Shown here: positions 18,020 to 27,181 of the stretch, one piece after another
How positions within the stretch are numbered: position 1 is the first letter of the stretch
How the letters are laid out: each line of letters starts with the position of its first letter
NCBI GenBank assembly: GCA_026390735.1
Contig: JAPLFJ010000062.1
Location: 1 to 62,291, forward strand
Reading direction: 5' to 3'
DNA from: Ignavibacteriota bacterium
Lineage (GTDB): Bacteria > Bacteroidota > Ignavibacteria > Tepidaquicellales > Tepidaquicellaceae
Length of the DNA: 62,291 nucleotides
Position numbers and translations under genes: made by a program
Notes under the pieces: generated by a model
Seen by the model: the letters and a program-made list of their open reading frames with translations, nothing else
Database searches by the model: none
Told to the model about the DNA's origin: nothing

Positions 18020-18739
18020 TTAATCTGCGTTAAACCTGTAACCAAGTCCTTTTATCGTTTCGATGTAGTCTGCATAATCACCGAGTTTTTCTCTAACCTT
18101 TGCAACGTGCACATCTATGGTCCTGTCAACAACGTATATGTTCTCTCCCCATATCTGGTTTAACAGTATTTCTCTTGAAAGTACCTTTCCTCTGTTCGAT
18201 AACAGAAAATGCAGTAACTGAAATTCTTTCTTCGGAAAGAAAACTTCCTCGTCATCAATCTTAACTATGTGTGAAATCGTGTCAATCTCAAGACTCTTGA
18301 ATTTTATGTGTTCGTCTGTCTTGATTGTTTTGTCGCTCTCTGAATAAACTCTGCGGAGTACTGACTTTATCCTGGCTATTACTTTTCTCGGCGAAACAGG
18401 TTTCTGAATGTAGTCGTCGGCACCTAGTTCAAGCCCGATTATTTCGTCTATTTCATTTTCTTTTGCTGTTAAAAACAGGACGGGTACGTTTGAAGTAACA
18501 GGGCTGGTCTTTAGTTTCTTGCAGACATCGAATCCGTTCATTTCAGGCATCATTATGTCCAGAAGTATAAGGTCGGGTTTGTTTTCAAGCGCTTCCGCAA
18601 GAGCCGCTTTACCGTTTAATGCTGTTATTACGTCGAAATCATTTTCCTTTTCTAAATTATACTTCAGTAAATCTACTATATCTTTTTCATCATCTACGAC
18701 TAATATCTTAAATTTCATTTTTCTTTTTTTCATAAACAT
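18020..18739 (-). CDS. OmpR/PhoB-family response regulator
   Basis: A 239-residue regulator. The receiver has phospho-acceptor D61 in LILLDIMMPEMNGF and DDYIQKPVSPRKV. The winged helix includes KEFQLLHFLLSNRG and RTIDVHVAKVREKLG, the PhoB-type recognition segment. Several ATGs lie near the start (residues 1, 3 and 8); MKFKILVVDDE at residue 8 is also plausible. First gene of the operon with the PhoR-like kinase. Confidence 0.92.
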   Translation of the reverse strand: MFMKKRKMKFKILVVDDEKDIVDLLKYNLEKENDFDVITALNGKAALAEALENKPDLILLDIMMPEMNGFDVCKKLKTSPVTSNVPVLFLTAKENEIDEIIGLELGADDYIQKPVSPRKVIARIKSVLRRVYSESDKTIKTDEHIKFKSLEIDTISHIVKIDDEEVFFPKKEFQLLHFLLSNRGKVLSREILLNQIWGENIYVVDRTIDVHVAKVREKLGDYADYIETIKGLGYRFNAD

Positions 18740-18781
18740 AACCCTTCCATGTTAAGGAATGTATAATTTAATGTTAAGAAA

Positions 18782-19789
18782 TCATTTCCAAATTACTTCT
18801 TTGCCTGTTCTTGCGGATTTGTATACCGCATCCAGTATCTCCATCACTGCCAGCGCTTCTTTTCCTGTCGAAATAGGTGTGTGAGTTCCTCTTATTGAAC
18901 CTATAAAATACTGCATTTCAATCTCATAACTGCTCTTGAAGTTTGCCTGTGTCTGTTTTATGTTCTTCGGTGTGATGTCGAACATTTGTTTGTTTACCAT
19001 CTTGTTAATTTTCAAAGGATTGATTGTCGCACTTCCGTTCGTTCCGAATACGTTGCAGTAGAAAAATTCACCTGCTCTCAGGAAACTCCAGCTTACTTCA
19101 ATCGTAAGCGAAGAACCGTTCTTGAACTTCACGAGCGTGAAGTTTGAATCCTCAACTGTCTTTGTGTTGTGCATATAGTTTATTGCGGATACACTCATCA
19201 CCTCAGGGAAGCCAAGCATCCATAAACCTAAATCAAGCATCGCAATTCCATTGTCTATAAACACACCACCTCCGGCTTTTTCCATATCCGTAAACCATTT
19301 CTGGTCTGAACTCTGCATCTTAAGCCATCCTGCCTTTACGTAAAAAATATCACCAAGCTCTTTTCCTTTTACGAAGCTTCTTTCAAGCATCGAGTCTGTC
19401 CTGAACCTGTTGTTCATACCTACCATCAGAATCTTTCTGTTCTTTTCTGCTGCATCAACAATCTTTGCAGCTTCGGAATAGTTCAGGGCAATAGGTTTTT
19501 CTACAAGTATGTGTTTTCCTGCATCAAGGCATTTAATCGCTGTTTCGGCATGGTCGTCTGTTCTTGTCGCTATTATCACTGCATCAATTTCCGGATTCTC
19601 TTCCAGCATTTCATCAACATCCTTGTATCCTTTTGTGATGTTGTATTTCTTTGCTATGTTTTTAACCTTTGAAAACTGTTTGTCACAGACTGCGGCTAAT
19701 TCCACATCTTTATTCTTTGCTAAAATAGGGAGGTGCATTATCTGTGAGATTCCTCCAAGCCCGACAATTGCTATTTTGGTTTTTTCCAT
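18782..19789 (-). CDS. Gfo/Idh/MocA-family NAD(P)-dependent oxidoreductase
   Basis: A 335-residue sugar or inositol dehydrogenase-type enzyme. The Rossmann motif is GLGGISQIMHLP (10-21), and the catalytic lysine is K98 in EKPIAL. The C-terminal half has AGGGVFIDNGIAMLDLGLW, where the usual GGG...D.G.H motif has M in place of His, so the general-acid residue may be changed. Substrate unknown. It lies 24 bases upstream of the SRP RNA on the same strand. Confidence 0.87.
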   Translation of the reverse strand: MEKTKIAIVGLGGISQIMHLPILAKNKDVELAAVCDKQFSKVKNIAKKYNITKGYKDVDEMLEENPEIDAVIIATRTDDHAETAIKCLDAGKHILVEKPIALNYSEAAKIVDAAEKNRKILMVGMNNRFRTDSMLERSFVKGKELGDIFYVKAGWLKMQSSDQKWFTDMEKAGGGVFIDNGIAMLDLGLWMLGFPEVMSVSAINYMHNTKTVEDSNFTLVKFKNGSSLTIEVSWSFLRAGEFFYCNVFGTNGSATINPLKINKMVNKQMFDITPKNIKQTQANFKSSYEIEMQYFIGSIRGTHTPISTGKEALAVMEILDAVYKSARTGKEVIWK

Positions 19790-19813
19790 ACATTTGAAGA
19801 GTTTATTAAAAAT

Positions 19814-19905
19814 GTCAAGACACCCGAATCACATATTAGTCACTTACGGCTGCTTCCTTCCGGACCTGACCGGGTTGGGCAACATCATATTGTTCGGGGC
19901 TTGAC
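19814..19905 (-). ncRNA. ffs: Signal recognition particle RNA, small (4.5S) bacterial type
   Basis: On the minus strand the sequence contains the SRP domain IV core GGTCAGGTCCGGAAGGAAGC followed by AGCCGTAAGTG. The ends pair: GTCAAG with CTTGAC and CCCGAA with TTCGGG, giving a ~92-base hairpin with no Alu domain. It would bind Ffh for co-translational targeting to the membrane. It is too short to be open-frame detectable and lies between the oxidoreductase and LptF/G genes. Confidence 0.95.
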
Positions 19906-19917
19906 TATACAATATAG

Positions 19918-21231
19918 TTAAGATGACTTAAACATTAAATACAATCCGAATATTCCGAGAACAATATTTACAAGCCACATTCCAAGAAACGGACTGACCA
20001 GATCCCTGTCCGCGAGCTTTTCCCCGCCGATTAATGATGCCCAGTAAACCAGAAAGAACAGAAGCGAAAATCCTGCCGCTATTCCGAACCCGCCCTTGCG
20101 TACCCTGTAGCCAAGCGGTGCGCCGATTAATGCGAATATTAAACAGGCAAAGGGTATTGAATATTTCTTGTATATTTCCACCTCGTATGAGTCAATCTGT
20201 TTCTGAATTCCTAAGTTCGTTTGCATCTGATTCTTTGCAGTCTCTTTTCTGCCGGCTAAAGTTTTTAAAAGAATCGAAATAGAATCATAACTGCTGGACC
20301 TTATTCCGTTCTCCCCGCCTTGTTTGTAAACAGTATCTTTAAAATTAATTGCAAATACTTTTCTAACGTCTGCTCTTACGGTCTCAATAAATGTGTCTGT
20401 ATTTCTTTTCTGAAAAACCACCATACTGTCAACGACTACGTTCATTGCCTGTGCCGATAACTCCCTGTCGCCCCTTGAAAGTGCGTTGTCTGAAGAACGC
20501 TGAAATCCGAACCCCGCAGCATCGAGCGTTATCCTGTGAGTCTCAAACTTTACAAGCCTGTATCCGTCTACGTAATCCTTTAAATTCAACTGGTGTATCT
20601 CGCCGCTCTTTAAATTCATAACCACGCTCTTGAAGTCACTCGTAAAACCTATGTCACCGTTGTTTGCAGTTATCACGTTTCGTACGTCTGGGTTTGAATA
20701 ATCGTATATGAATATTCCTTCAAGGTTATTGCTGTTCTCGAACGTTTTCTTCACGAGTATTCTCGCACCGCCTATATCATCCGAAAATTTTCCTGCTTCA
20801 AGTATGAATGTCGGTTTTGTTCTTGATATATCCTGTAGCAATATCTTTGCCTGATGGTTTGCTTCAGGCAGAACATCGTTGTTAAATAACACCATCAAAT
20901 AAGTAATTATGACGGCACAGATTATTACAGGAATCATTAGTTTTTTAAGGCTGATTCCGCCTGCCTTCATTATCGTTATTTCGTTCGCCGATGAAAGACC
21001 GCCGAATGCCATAAGCGTCGCAACCAGCACTGCCATTGGCACAGCAAGCGTTAACATCCACGCAAGGTTTAACGCAATCAGCTGTATTATAATCCAGAGG
21101 CTCAGTCCCTTTCCAACGAGCTGGTCAATGGACTTTATCAGAAACTGAAAAAGGAACAGGAATATAAGCGTCGTTAATGAAAACACGAACGGGCCTATGT
21201 GTGATTTTAATATGTATTTATATATTATCAA
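19918..21231 (-). CDS. LptF/LptG-family lipopolysaccharide export permease
   Basis: A 437-residue YjgP/YjgQ-family protein. Three helices lie before residue ~115 (including FGGLSSANEITIMKAGGISL, the family's cytoplasmic signature), then a long periplasmic beta-jellyroll region (~125-345), and three closing helices. LptF/G pairs take LPS from the inner membrane with the LptB ATPase. Only one permease is present here, and the order cannot be resolved into F or G. Consistent with an LPS-bearing outer membrane. Confidence 0.9.
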   Translation of the reverse strand: MIIYKYILKSHIGPFVFSLTTLIFLFLFQFLIKSIDQLVGKGLSLWIIIQLIALNLAWMLTLAVPMAVLVATLMAFGGLSSANEITIMKAGGISLKKLMIPVIICAVIITYLMVLFNNDVLPEANHQAKILLQDISRTKPTFILEAGKFSDDIGGARILVKKTFENSNNLEGIFIYDYSNPDVRNVITANNGDIGFTSDFKSVVMNLKSGEIHQLNLKDYVDGYRLVKFETHRITLDAAGFGFQRSSDNALSRGDRELSAQAMNVVVDSMVVFQKRNTDTFIETVRADVRKVFAINFKDTVYKQGGENGIRSSSYDSISILLKTLAGRKETAKNQMQTNLGIQKQIDSYEVEIYKKYSIPFACLIFALIGAPLGYRVRKGGFGIAAGFSLLFFLVYWASLIGGEKLADRDLVSPFLGMWLVNIVLGIFGLYLMFKSS

Positions 21232-21314
21232 TCAATAAAAATAGAAAAATAGAATTTCAATAAATATACTATTTATAATTTACCTTTTATTTGTCTGCTG
21301 GTTACGAACTGTTT

Positions 21315-22703
21315 TTATAAGTATAATATAAGTCCAAGCAAAACCGCACCCGCTGCAGGCACTATCATTACATCTCTTTTTGAAAACTCCACGTCCTTAA
21401 GCGCTTCATAAAAGAAAGGAAACATCGCAGGTACGAATATAAATAAATACCTGTTGAACGTGCCGACCTTCCACGTTAGCCCCATGTATAAAACTATTCC
21501 AAGTAAAAGGGGTATCAGAACTGTACGGTTACTAATCGATTTAATTTTATATATCATATATCCCGTTATAACAATCAGCGGTAATCCGAAATAGTATAAT
21601 TTCAGTATCAGCTGAAACATTGTCACCGGAGGATTTGCCTGTATGTACATTTCTGTTACAACCTTTCCTGTAAGTATAGTCAGCCAGAAGTAATAACCGG
21701 ACAACGTAAACATCAGGAATATTGCCAGTAAACCCAGTAGATATCCAATCACAGGCTTAAGAGTTATTTTCCTGTAACTGATTATCAAAGCAATTATCTG
21801 GAAAAGTATGTAGAAACTTACTATGAACTTTGTGTAGAATGCCAGACCAATTATTAATCCTGACAGTAACGGCAGATAGAATGAACCGTTTAATTCCTTG
21901 CGCATTAATAATCCCGTAGATAGAGCAAGCAGCATCATTGCCATCTGCTCGGCTGAAGGATTTATAAAGAGTATTGCAACAGGGGTTGTGACAATTGCAA
22001 AGAATAAGACATAAAATCTGATCGTGCCCTCCTTGAAATACTTTGCAAAGATTAGTGCGAATACTATCAGGTTTAAAAGTATCATAAGTATCTGTGCCGA
22101 ATACCTCCCGTAAGGAAATATCTTCAGCCATAATCCAATCACTACAGGTGTAAGCGGAGGATGCATATAAGGACGGTTGTTGTTCTTGTCGAGGTCCAGT
22201 TTCTTTGCATCCCATCTGTCTCCTGTGAATATTTTCATGTAATCTTTGTAAACATTCTTCATAAACATTTCCCTGGCCTCTATTGGTAATACATCCGTGC
22301 TGTCTGTGTCAAACGGATTTGCCCTCGTGTTCCAGGTTGATACTATATAATCCGCACCGTACTTAACTACTTCTTCTCCCGCCTGGTAATTGTACCACGC
22401 CACGTCCGACCCGTCCCACATAAGCTCAGGGTCTTTTTGTTTGTTATATCCAAAACATATCAATGTGTATCCAACAACCAGCAGTAATAAACTACCTGCT
22501 ATACTTTTCTTTTCCCTTATTATAAATATGTACAGTATAGCCGCTGTTCCTGTCACTAATAATACAGCACCCGCAATATCTATATGTACATCTGACAATG
22601 TGTGTCCCTTGTATGCTTTTACAAACTGAAATAGTATGGCCGCAGCTATGAACAGTATATTAAAGTGTATCCAGTATTTCTGTACGTACTTATTCACTTC
22701 CAT
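21315..22703 (-). CDS. Integral membrane glycosyltransferase, ArnT/GT39-like
   Basis: A 462-residue protein with about eleven helices. The first large loop contains SDVAWYNYQAGEEVVKYGADYI, whose acidic residue at the membrane face is the position used by polyprenyl-phosphate-dependent transferases. The start overlaps the end of the upstream methyltransferase gene by 14 bases. With the methyltransferase-GT2 fusion gene it forms a three-gene operon, in which the GT2 could make the polyprenyl-phosphate sugar this enzyme would use. The acceptor is unknown. Confidence 0.75.
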   Translation of the reverse strand: MEVNKYVQKYWIHFNILFIAAAILFQFVKAYKGHTLSDVHIDIAGAVLLVTGTAAILYIFIIREKKSIAGSLLLLVVGYTLICFGYNKQKDPELMWDGSDVAWYNYQAGEEVVKYGADYIVSTWNTRANPFDTDSTDVLPIEAREMFMKNVYKDYMKIFTGDRWDAKKLDLDKNNNRPYMHPPLTPVVIGLWLKIFPYGRYSAQILMILLNLIVFALIFAKYFKEGTIRFYVLFFAIVTTPVAILFINPSAEQMAMMLLALSTGLLMRKELNGSFYLPLLSGLIIGLAFYTKFIVSFYILFQIIALIISYRKITLKPVIGYLLGLLAIFLMFTLSGYYFWLTILTGKVVTEMYIQANPPVTMFQLILKLYYFGLPLIVITGYMIYKIKSISNRTVLIPLLLGIVLYMGLTWKVGTFNRYLFIFVPAMFPFFYEALKDVEFSKRDVMIVPAAGAVLLGLILYL

Positions 22704-23451
22704 CTCTTTTCTTTAACACTGCAAGCAGTCTTGTTGCATACACTATTGGTAATAGATTGCAAACGGAATCCATAACTTTCATAAACCCGTACATAGAAGT
22801 CGGATATAACTGTGGTTTGCTGTATCCGCCCGATAACAGATAACTTATAGCAGAATATTTCCTGTAATTTATCACATCCCATTTTGAAAGCAATTCTCTA
22901 TACTTCATCTGTTTCTGGAATATCCTGTATGCATTCCCCTGTGCTGCATAGTATCCGCTTTCTTCTACTTCCTTTTCATTCTTTGCGTATAAAGTTATTT
23001 CTTTTGAAATGCTTATCGGTTCGTGATGAAGCAGTCCGTATGAAATCAAACCCAGGGCACTCATACACGGGTCGAATATTATAATCCTTCCGTTATCACT
23101 AAGTACTCTGTGAAATTCGTCGAATGCATTTCCTGGAAATTCAAGGTGGTGGAATACGTCGAACAGTATTAAGTTTGAAACCGATTTATCTTCGAATGTT
23201 AGTTTATAAGCATTCTCAACCCTGTCAACCCAGGGATTATCGAATATGTCAGTTGTTATACAGCCGGGTATTACTTCTTTAATCTTTCCTATTCCCGAAC
23301 CAAGTTCTGCAATGTGCCCTTCTGCAGAAAAATCAACATTGCTCTTTATCAGTTCATAAAACCCTGAGTATACTTTCTGAAGCAGTTTCTTCTTTTCCCA
23401 GTGTTCTGAGTTCAGGATTATTTCTTTCAGGTGCTGTTCGTTCTTCATCAC
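22690..23451 (-). CDS. Class I SAM-dependent methyltransferase
   Basis: A 253-residue methyltransferase. Motif I is AELGSGIGKI (48-57), and LILFDVFHHLEFPGNAFDEF is the post-motif region with the usual VL(S)DNGRIIIFDP strand after it. A C-terminal ~90 residues with hydrophobic patches may be membrane-associated. Middle gene of the three-gene glycan operon; likely modifies a sugar or lipid carrier. Confidence 0.82.
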   Translation of the reverse strand: MMKNEQHLKEIILNSEHWEKKKLLQKVYSGFYELIKSNVDFSAEGHIAELGSGIGKIKEVIPGCITTDIFDNPWVDRVENAYKLTFEDKSVSNLILFDVFHHLEFPGNAFDEFHRVLSDNGRIIIFDPCMSALGLISYGLLHHEPISISKEITLYAKNEKEVEESGYYAAQGNAYRIFQKQMKYRELLSKWDVINYRKYSAISYLLSGGYSKPQLYPTSMYGFMKVMDSVCNLLPIVYATRLLAVLKKRDGSE

Positions 23452-23452
23452 A

Positions 23453-24856
23453 CTAAATAAACTTCATTTTCTTCGCCGCAAACAGACTCATTTTTATAAG
23501 CAGCCATCCGTGCGAAAACCTTTTTATCTGCGTCTCGCCGTACTGCCTGTCCTTATACCTTATCGGCATTTCAACAATCTTCATGTTTAACTTCGAAGCC
23601 CCGAATAGTAAATCAAAATCACCGAACGGATCGAAATCACCGAAGTATTTCCTGTTGTTAATTATATGCTCGTAATCTTTCTTGTATAAAACCTTCGTTC
23701 CGCACAATGTATCTTTTAAGTTCTGTCCGAGCATATATGTAAAAAGCACTCCGAAGAATTTATTGGCTATCAGGTTGAGGAATCGCATTGCCTGACCTTC
23801 CATCGGATAAACAAGTCTGCAGCCGTTTATGAACTCTCCCTTGTTCGACACCAGCGCCTCATAATATTTCGGTAAATCTTCTGGTGGCATCGTCAGGTCT
23901 GCATCCAGTATCATCAGCACGTCTCCCGTAGCAGCGGCAAACGCTTCTCTCACTGCGTTGCCCTTGCCTTTCCCGCTTTGCTTCATCTCAACTATCCTCA
24001 TGTCCTTGTACTTTTCCTTCACTCTTAAAATCTCTTCGTACGTTCCGTCTTTTGAACCGCCCTCTATAAATATGAATTCCTGAAACGTTCCGAATGCAGG
24101 TGTCCTTGTAATCGCACTCTCTATATTTCCTTTTTCATTCCGAGCAGGTACAACGATAGTTACTGAATGCTCTTCTCTCTTCGCTTCTTGTTTCCTTACT
24201 ATTAATAAATTCACAAGACTTAAATTCTTTATAAACGGAAGGTTTATCACGAATGAATTAAGGAATGCACTTATAAGAGGTATCTTCTTCGGGAACAGAA
24301 TTTTTCTTTCCGACTTTATCACTTCAAACCCTTCAAGTGAAAGCAGGTTCTCAATGTCTTTTGCTGAAAGCCAGTTCATTAGCGGTTGTTTCTGCTTCAG
24401 TCCTATACCCTCACCAAGTTTTAAAAACGGTTCCCAAAGATAACTGTAATTCGAGATTATAATCCTTGTGTTCTCATCTGCAACTTCCTTTAAACATTTA
24501 AAAACTTTCTGAACATCCTGAACAGAACTCAGTAAATCGGATAGTATAATATATTCAAACGTTTCATTTAGTTTAATGTCTTCTGCATCCTGAATATAAA
24601 AGGTAAGGTCTTTGAAATTCACTGAAGCAATCTTCACCATCTTTTCAGAGTAATCAATACCAACACCTTTCGCGGGCTGTACTGCATTCAGTAACTCTCC
24701 GGTTCCGCATCCAACCTCCAGAACTTTTGAACCGGCAGGCACAATGAACTTAAAGTATTTTTCTAATAAAGCATTGTAATACCTGTTTCTCTTTCGCCAC
24801 TTCGGTCTCGACTCTGCAATAGAATCAAAATATTCTCTCATTGAATCATTACTCAT
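23453..24856 (-). CDS. Fusion: SAM methyltransferase plus GT2 polyprenol-phosphate glycosyltransferase
   Basis: A 467-residue two-domain protein. Residues ~40-180 are a class I methyltransferase (KVLEVGCGTGELL at 44-56; LSDLLSSVQDV). From about 230 a GT2 domain follows (VTIVVPARNEKGNIESAI, FIEGGSKDGT, DAD at 318-320), resembling dolichol-phosphate mannosyltransferase without its terminal membrane helices. The late GTKVLYKKDY and FGDFDLLFGASK segments are typical of this subgroup. First gene of a minus-strand trio with a second methyltransferase and an ArnT/GT39-like membrane transferase. Confidence 0.85.
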   Translation of the reverse strand: MSNDSMREYFDSIAESRPKWRKRNRYYNALLEKYFKFIVPAGSKVLEVGCGTGELLNAVQPAKGVGIDYSEKMVKIASVNFKDLTFYIQDAEDIKLNETFEYIILSDLLSSVQDVQKVFKCLKEVADENTRIIISNYSYLWEPFLKLGEGIGLKQKQPLMNWLSAKDIENLLSLEGFEVIKSERKILFPKKIPLISAFLNSFVINLPFIKNLSLVNLLIVRKQEAKREEHSVTIVVPARNEKGNIESAITRTPAFGTFQEFIFIEGGSKDGTYEEILRVKEKYKDMRIVEMKQSGKGKGNAVREAFAAATGDVLMILDADLTMPPEDLPKYYEALVSNKGEFINGCRLVYPMEGQAMRFLNLIANKFFGVLFTYMLGQNLKDTLCGTKVLYKKDYEHIINNRKYFGDFDPFGDFDLLFGASKLNMKIVEMPIRYKDRQYGETQIKRFSHGWLLIKMSLFAAKKMKFI

Positions 24857-25207
24857 ATATATTATAAACTTTTGTCAACTTCCTTAATCTCCGGAATATT
24901 ATTATAATTTATTAAATATTTTTGCCACCACCTGCTTCCTGAATCTCCTTTCTGGAAATGTAAAAAGTATATCTTTACTATCCCGAAACCCTTATAAGTA
25001 GCATAAAAACAACGATACAATCTGTTTTTTTAGCAAATTAATTTCAAGTGAATTATTATCCCAAACATCGGGTGTTATAAGTGAAGTATGAAATAGTATG
25101 ACCGAAACAGTAAATTTAATCATTTATCCAAACACTCTCTTTCAAATTGAAAATCCTTTTCAAATTGCATATTTTAAGCATTAATTTGTTTGAAATTTAT
25201 TCTATCT
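24857..25207. other. Divergent intergenic region
   Basis: Very AT-rich, no supported gene. It separates the glycan trio (minus) from the TPR membrane-protein gene (plus) and should carry both promoters. I see no clear operator or terminator. Confidence 0.5.
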
Positions 25208-27181
25208 ATGGCAAAACCCAGGAAACAAAAACAGGTTCAGAGTAAGGTTGAAATTAATACTGATTTTCTGTTCGAACCTGATAAGAACATTAAGATTCTG
25301 ATATATTCAGGAATAGCCCTTGTAAGCTTTTTTCTCGCATTCATATATCTTTTTTCAGCAAATAAAGCTAACGGTGGATTCGGATTTCCGCTCGATGACC
25401 CGTGGATTCACCTGACTTTCGCAAAGAACCTCGTTGATTACCACAGTTTCTCGTACTTCAAAAACGAAATGTCTACCGCAGGCTCTACGTCGCCGATATA
25501 CACTCTGTTTCTTGCTGCTGGATTTTTTATCACATCAAACGAAATGATTCTTAGTTATGTTCTCGGTATCGCATTCCTGATTCTTTCGTCAGTCTTTTTC
25601 TACAAATTATCTTCTTACGATTTCGGAAAAGAAGGCGTGTATGCATTGCTCGTTACCGCTGTTTTCCTTGCTGACAAATGGATGAACTTCATTTCCGTCA
25701 GCGGTATGGAAACGACAATGTTTATTTTTATTCTTATTGCAACCGCATATTTCTACAGGCAGAAACAGGTAATACCGTTTGCAGTCTTTGTCTCGCTGAT
25801 TCTCTGGTCACGTCCCGACGGACTTGCATTCATCGGTGCCATAGTCGTTGATATATTCATCCAGAACTACTTTGCAAAAACAAACTCTGATATAAAGTTA
25901 TTCTCAAAGAACGATTTTGTGAAAATCGGAATAGTTGCAGCAGTCTTCTTTGCGTTGTATGTGATTATGAATTATACTTTGTCGGGTTCTTTGCTTCCGA
26001 ATACTTATAACGCCAAACTTACTTACTATGCACCGGAATTCAGAAGCCAGGCGGATTTCCTTAAAGGTGAAGTCTGGGGTTATTTTACTGCGGGCTCCTA
26101 TGCAATAGTTATGGTGGGATTCTTTGCGGGCACTATTTTTGCCTTGCTTGATTTATTCAAGAAGAAGTACAACAATAACTTTTTATACGTCATTTTCATC
26201 TTTGCGTTCATATTCATATACTGGTATAAACTTCCTTATGCGCATAGGTTCGGCAGGTATATGATGCCGGTTATTCCGTTTATGATTATTGTTTCGTCAG
26301 TCGGCTTTAAAGAGTTCTTTAAAGCAGTCGGTAAGTTCATGAACAACCGTACAGTCGCAATTTATGGAACAGTTGTGATGTTAATATTAATTACCGCTTT
26401 ATCGTTTACAAATTATCTCGATAATAAATCTGAATACATTAAAGAATGCAAGTATATAAATGACAGACAGGTAATGGCGGCAAAGTGGATTAAGAAAAAC
26501 ACGAATGAAAACGATATCATCGCTACTCACGATGTCGGTGCTATCGGCTTTTACAGTCAGCGGAAGATTGTTGACGTTGCTGGCCTCGTAACACCGGAGT
26601 TAATCAGCAAAATATCGGATGTTAACTACGTAGCGACTATGAATGAGTATTTAAAGAAGAGCGGAGTTACATACCTCGCATTCCTTCGTGAATGGTACAG
26701 AGTAGTGAACCAGACCCCGTTGTTTACAACGCAGGATATTTCTCCTATGGAAATTATGGATGTTTATAAATACGACCCTGCAAAAACAAATATTCTTTCG
26801 AAGGTGTCGAACAGTATGATTATGGAAGTGCAGAACAGACTTTCTTCCAGAAATCCTCAGCAGATTCAGTCAGTTATACCTATCTTAAACAGAAGTCTGC
26901 AGACCGATCCGAATTCTTCTCTTACTTATTTCTATCTTGGTATTGCAGGAATGATGACTAACGATAATAAGGCAGGTGAATCGAATATGCTGAAAGCAAT
27001 AGAAATATACCCTGAGTTTAAAGATGCACTGCTTCAGCTTGGAATGTTCTGCAACAGGAATAACAGAAAAGACGACGCACAGAAATATCTTGAAAAGTAT
27101 TTACTCTTAAACCCAAACGACCAGAAGGTTAAAGATCAGCTTAAGGAAATAACCGAGGCTTTGAAGAACGGACAGAAGTAA
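25208..27181 (+). CDS. Polytopic membrane protein with C-terminal TPR region (glycosyltransferase-like)
   Basis: A ~657-residue protein with ten or more helices up to ~410, then a soluble part with IATHDVGAIGFYSQRKIVDVAGLV, and tetratricopeptide-like repeats from ~560 (SLTYFYLGIAGMMTNDNKAGESN, ALLQLGMFCNRNNRKDDAQKY). The first periplasmic loop GFPLDDPWIHLTFAKNL holds adjacent Asp residues, as in GT-C enzymes. I use the ATG at 25208 (MAKPRKQ) rather than a TTG at 25190. The TAA is directly followed by the mltG ATG. Sugar donor and acceptor unknown. Confidence 0.75.
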   Translation: MAKPRKQKQVQSKVEINTDFLFEPDKNIKILIYSGIALVSFFLAFIYLFSANKANGGFGFPLDDPWIHLTFAKNLVDYHSFSYFKNEMSTAGSTSPIYTLFLAAGFFITSNEMILSYVLGIAFLILSSVFFYKLSSYDFGKEGVYALLVTAVFLADKWMNFISVSGMETTMFIFILIATAYFYRQKQVIPFAVFVSLILWSRPDGLAFIGAIVVDIFIQNYFAKTNSDIKLFSKNDFVKIGIVAAVFFALYVIMNYTLSGSLLPNTYNAKLTYYAPEFRSQADFLKGEVWGYFTAGSYAIVMVGFFAGTIFALLDLFKKKYNNNFLYVIFIFAFIFIYWYKLPYAHRFGRYMMPVIPFMIIVSSVGFKEFFKAVGKFMNNRTVAIYGTVVMLILITALSFTNYLDNKSEYIKECKYINDRQVMAAKWIKKNTNENDIIATHDVGAIGFYSQRKIVDVAGLVTPELISKISDVNYVATMNEYLKKSGVTYLAFLREWYRVVNQTPLFTTQDISPMEIMDVYKYDPAKTNILSKVSNSMIMEVQNRLSSRNPQQIQSVIPILNRSLQTDPNSSLTYFYLGIAGMMTNDNKAGESNMLKAIEIYPEFKDALLQLGMFCNRNNRKDDAQKYLEKYLLLNPNDQKVKDQLKEITEALKNGQK

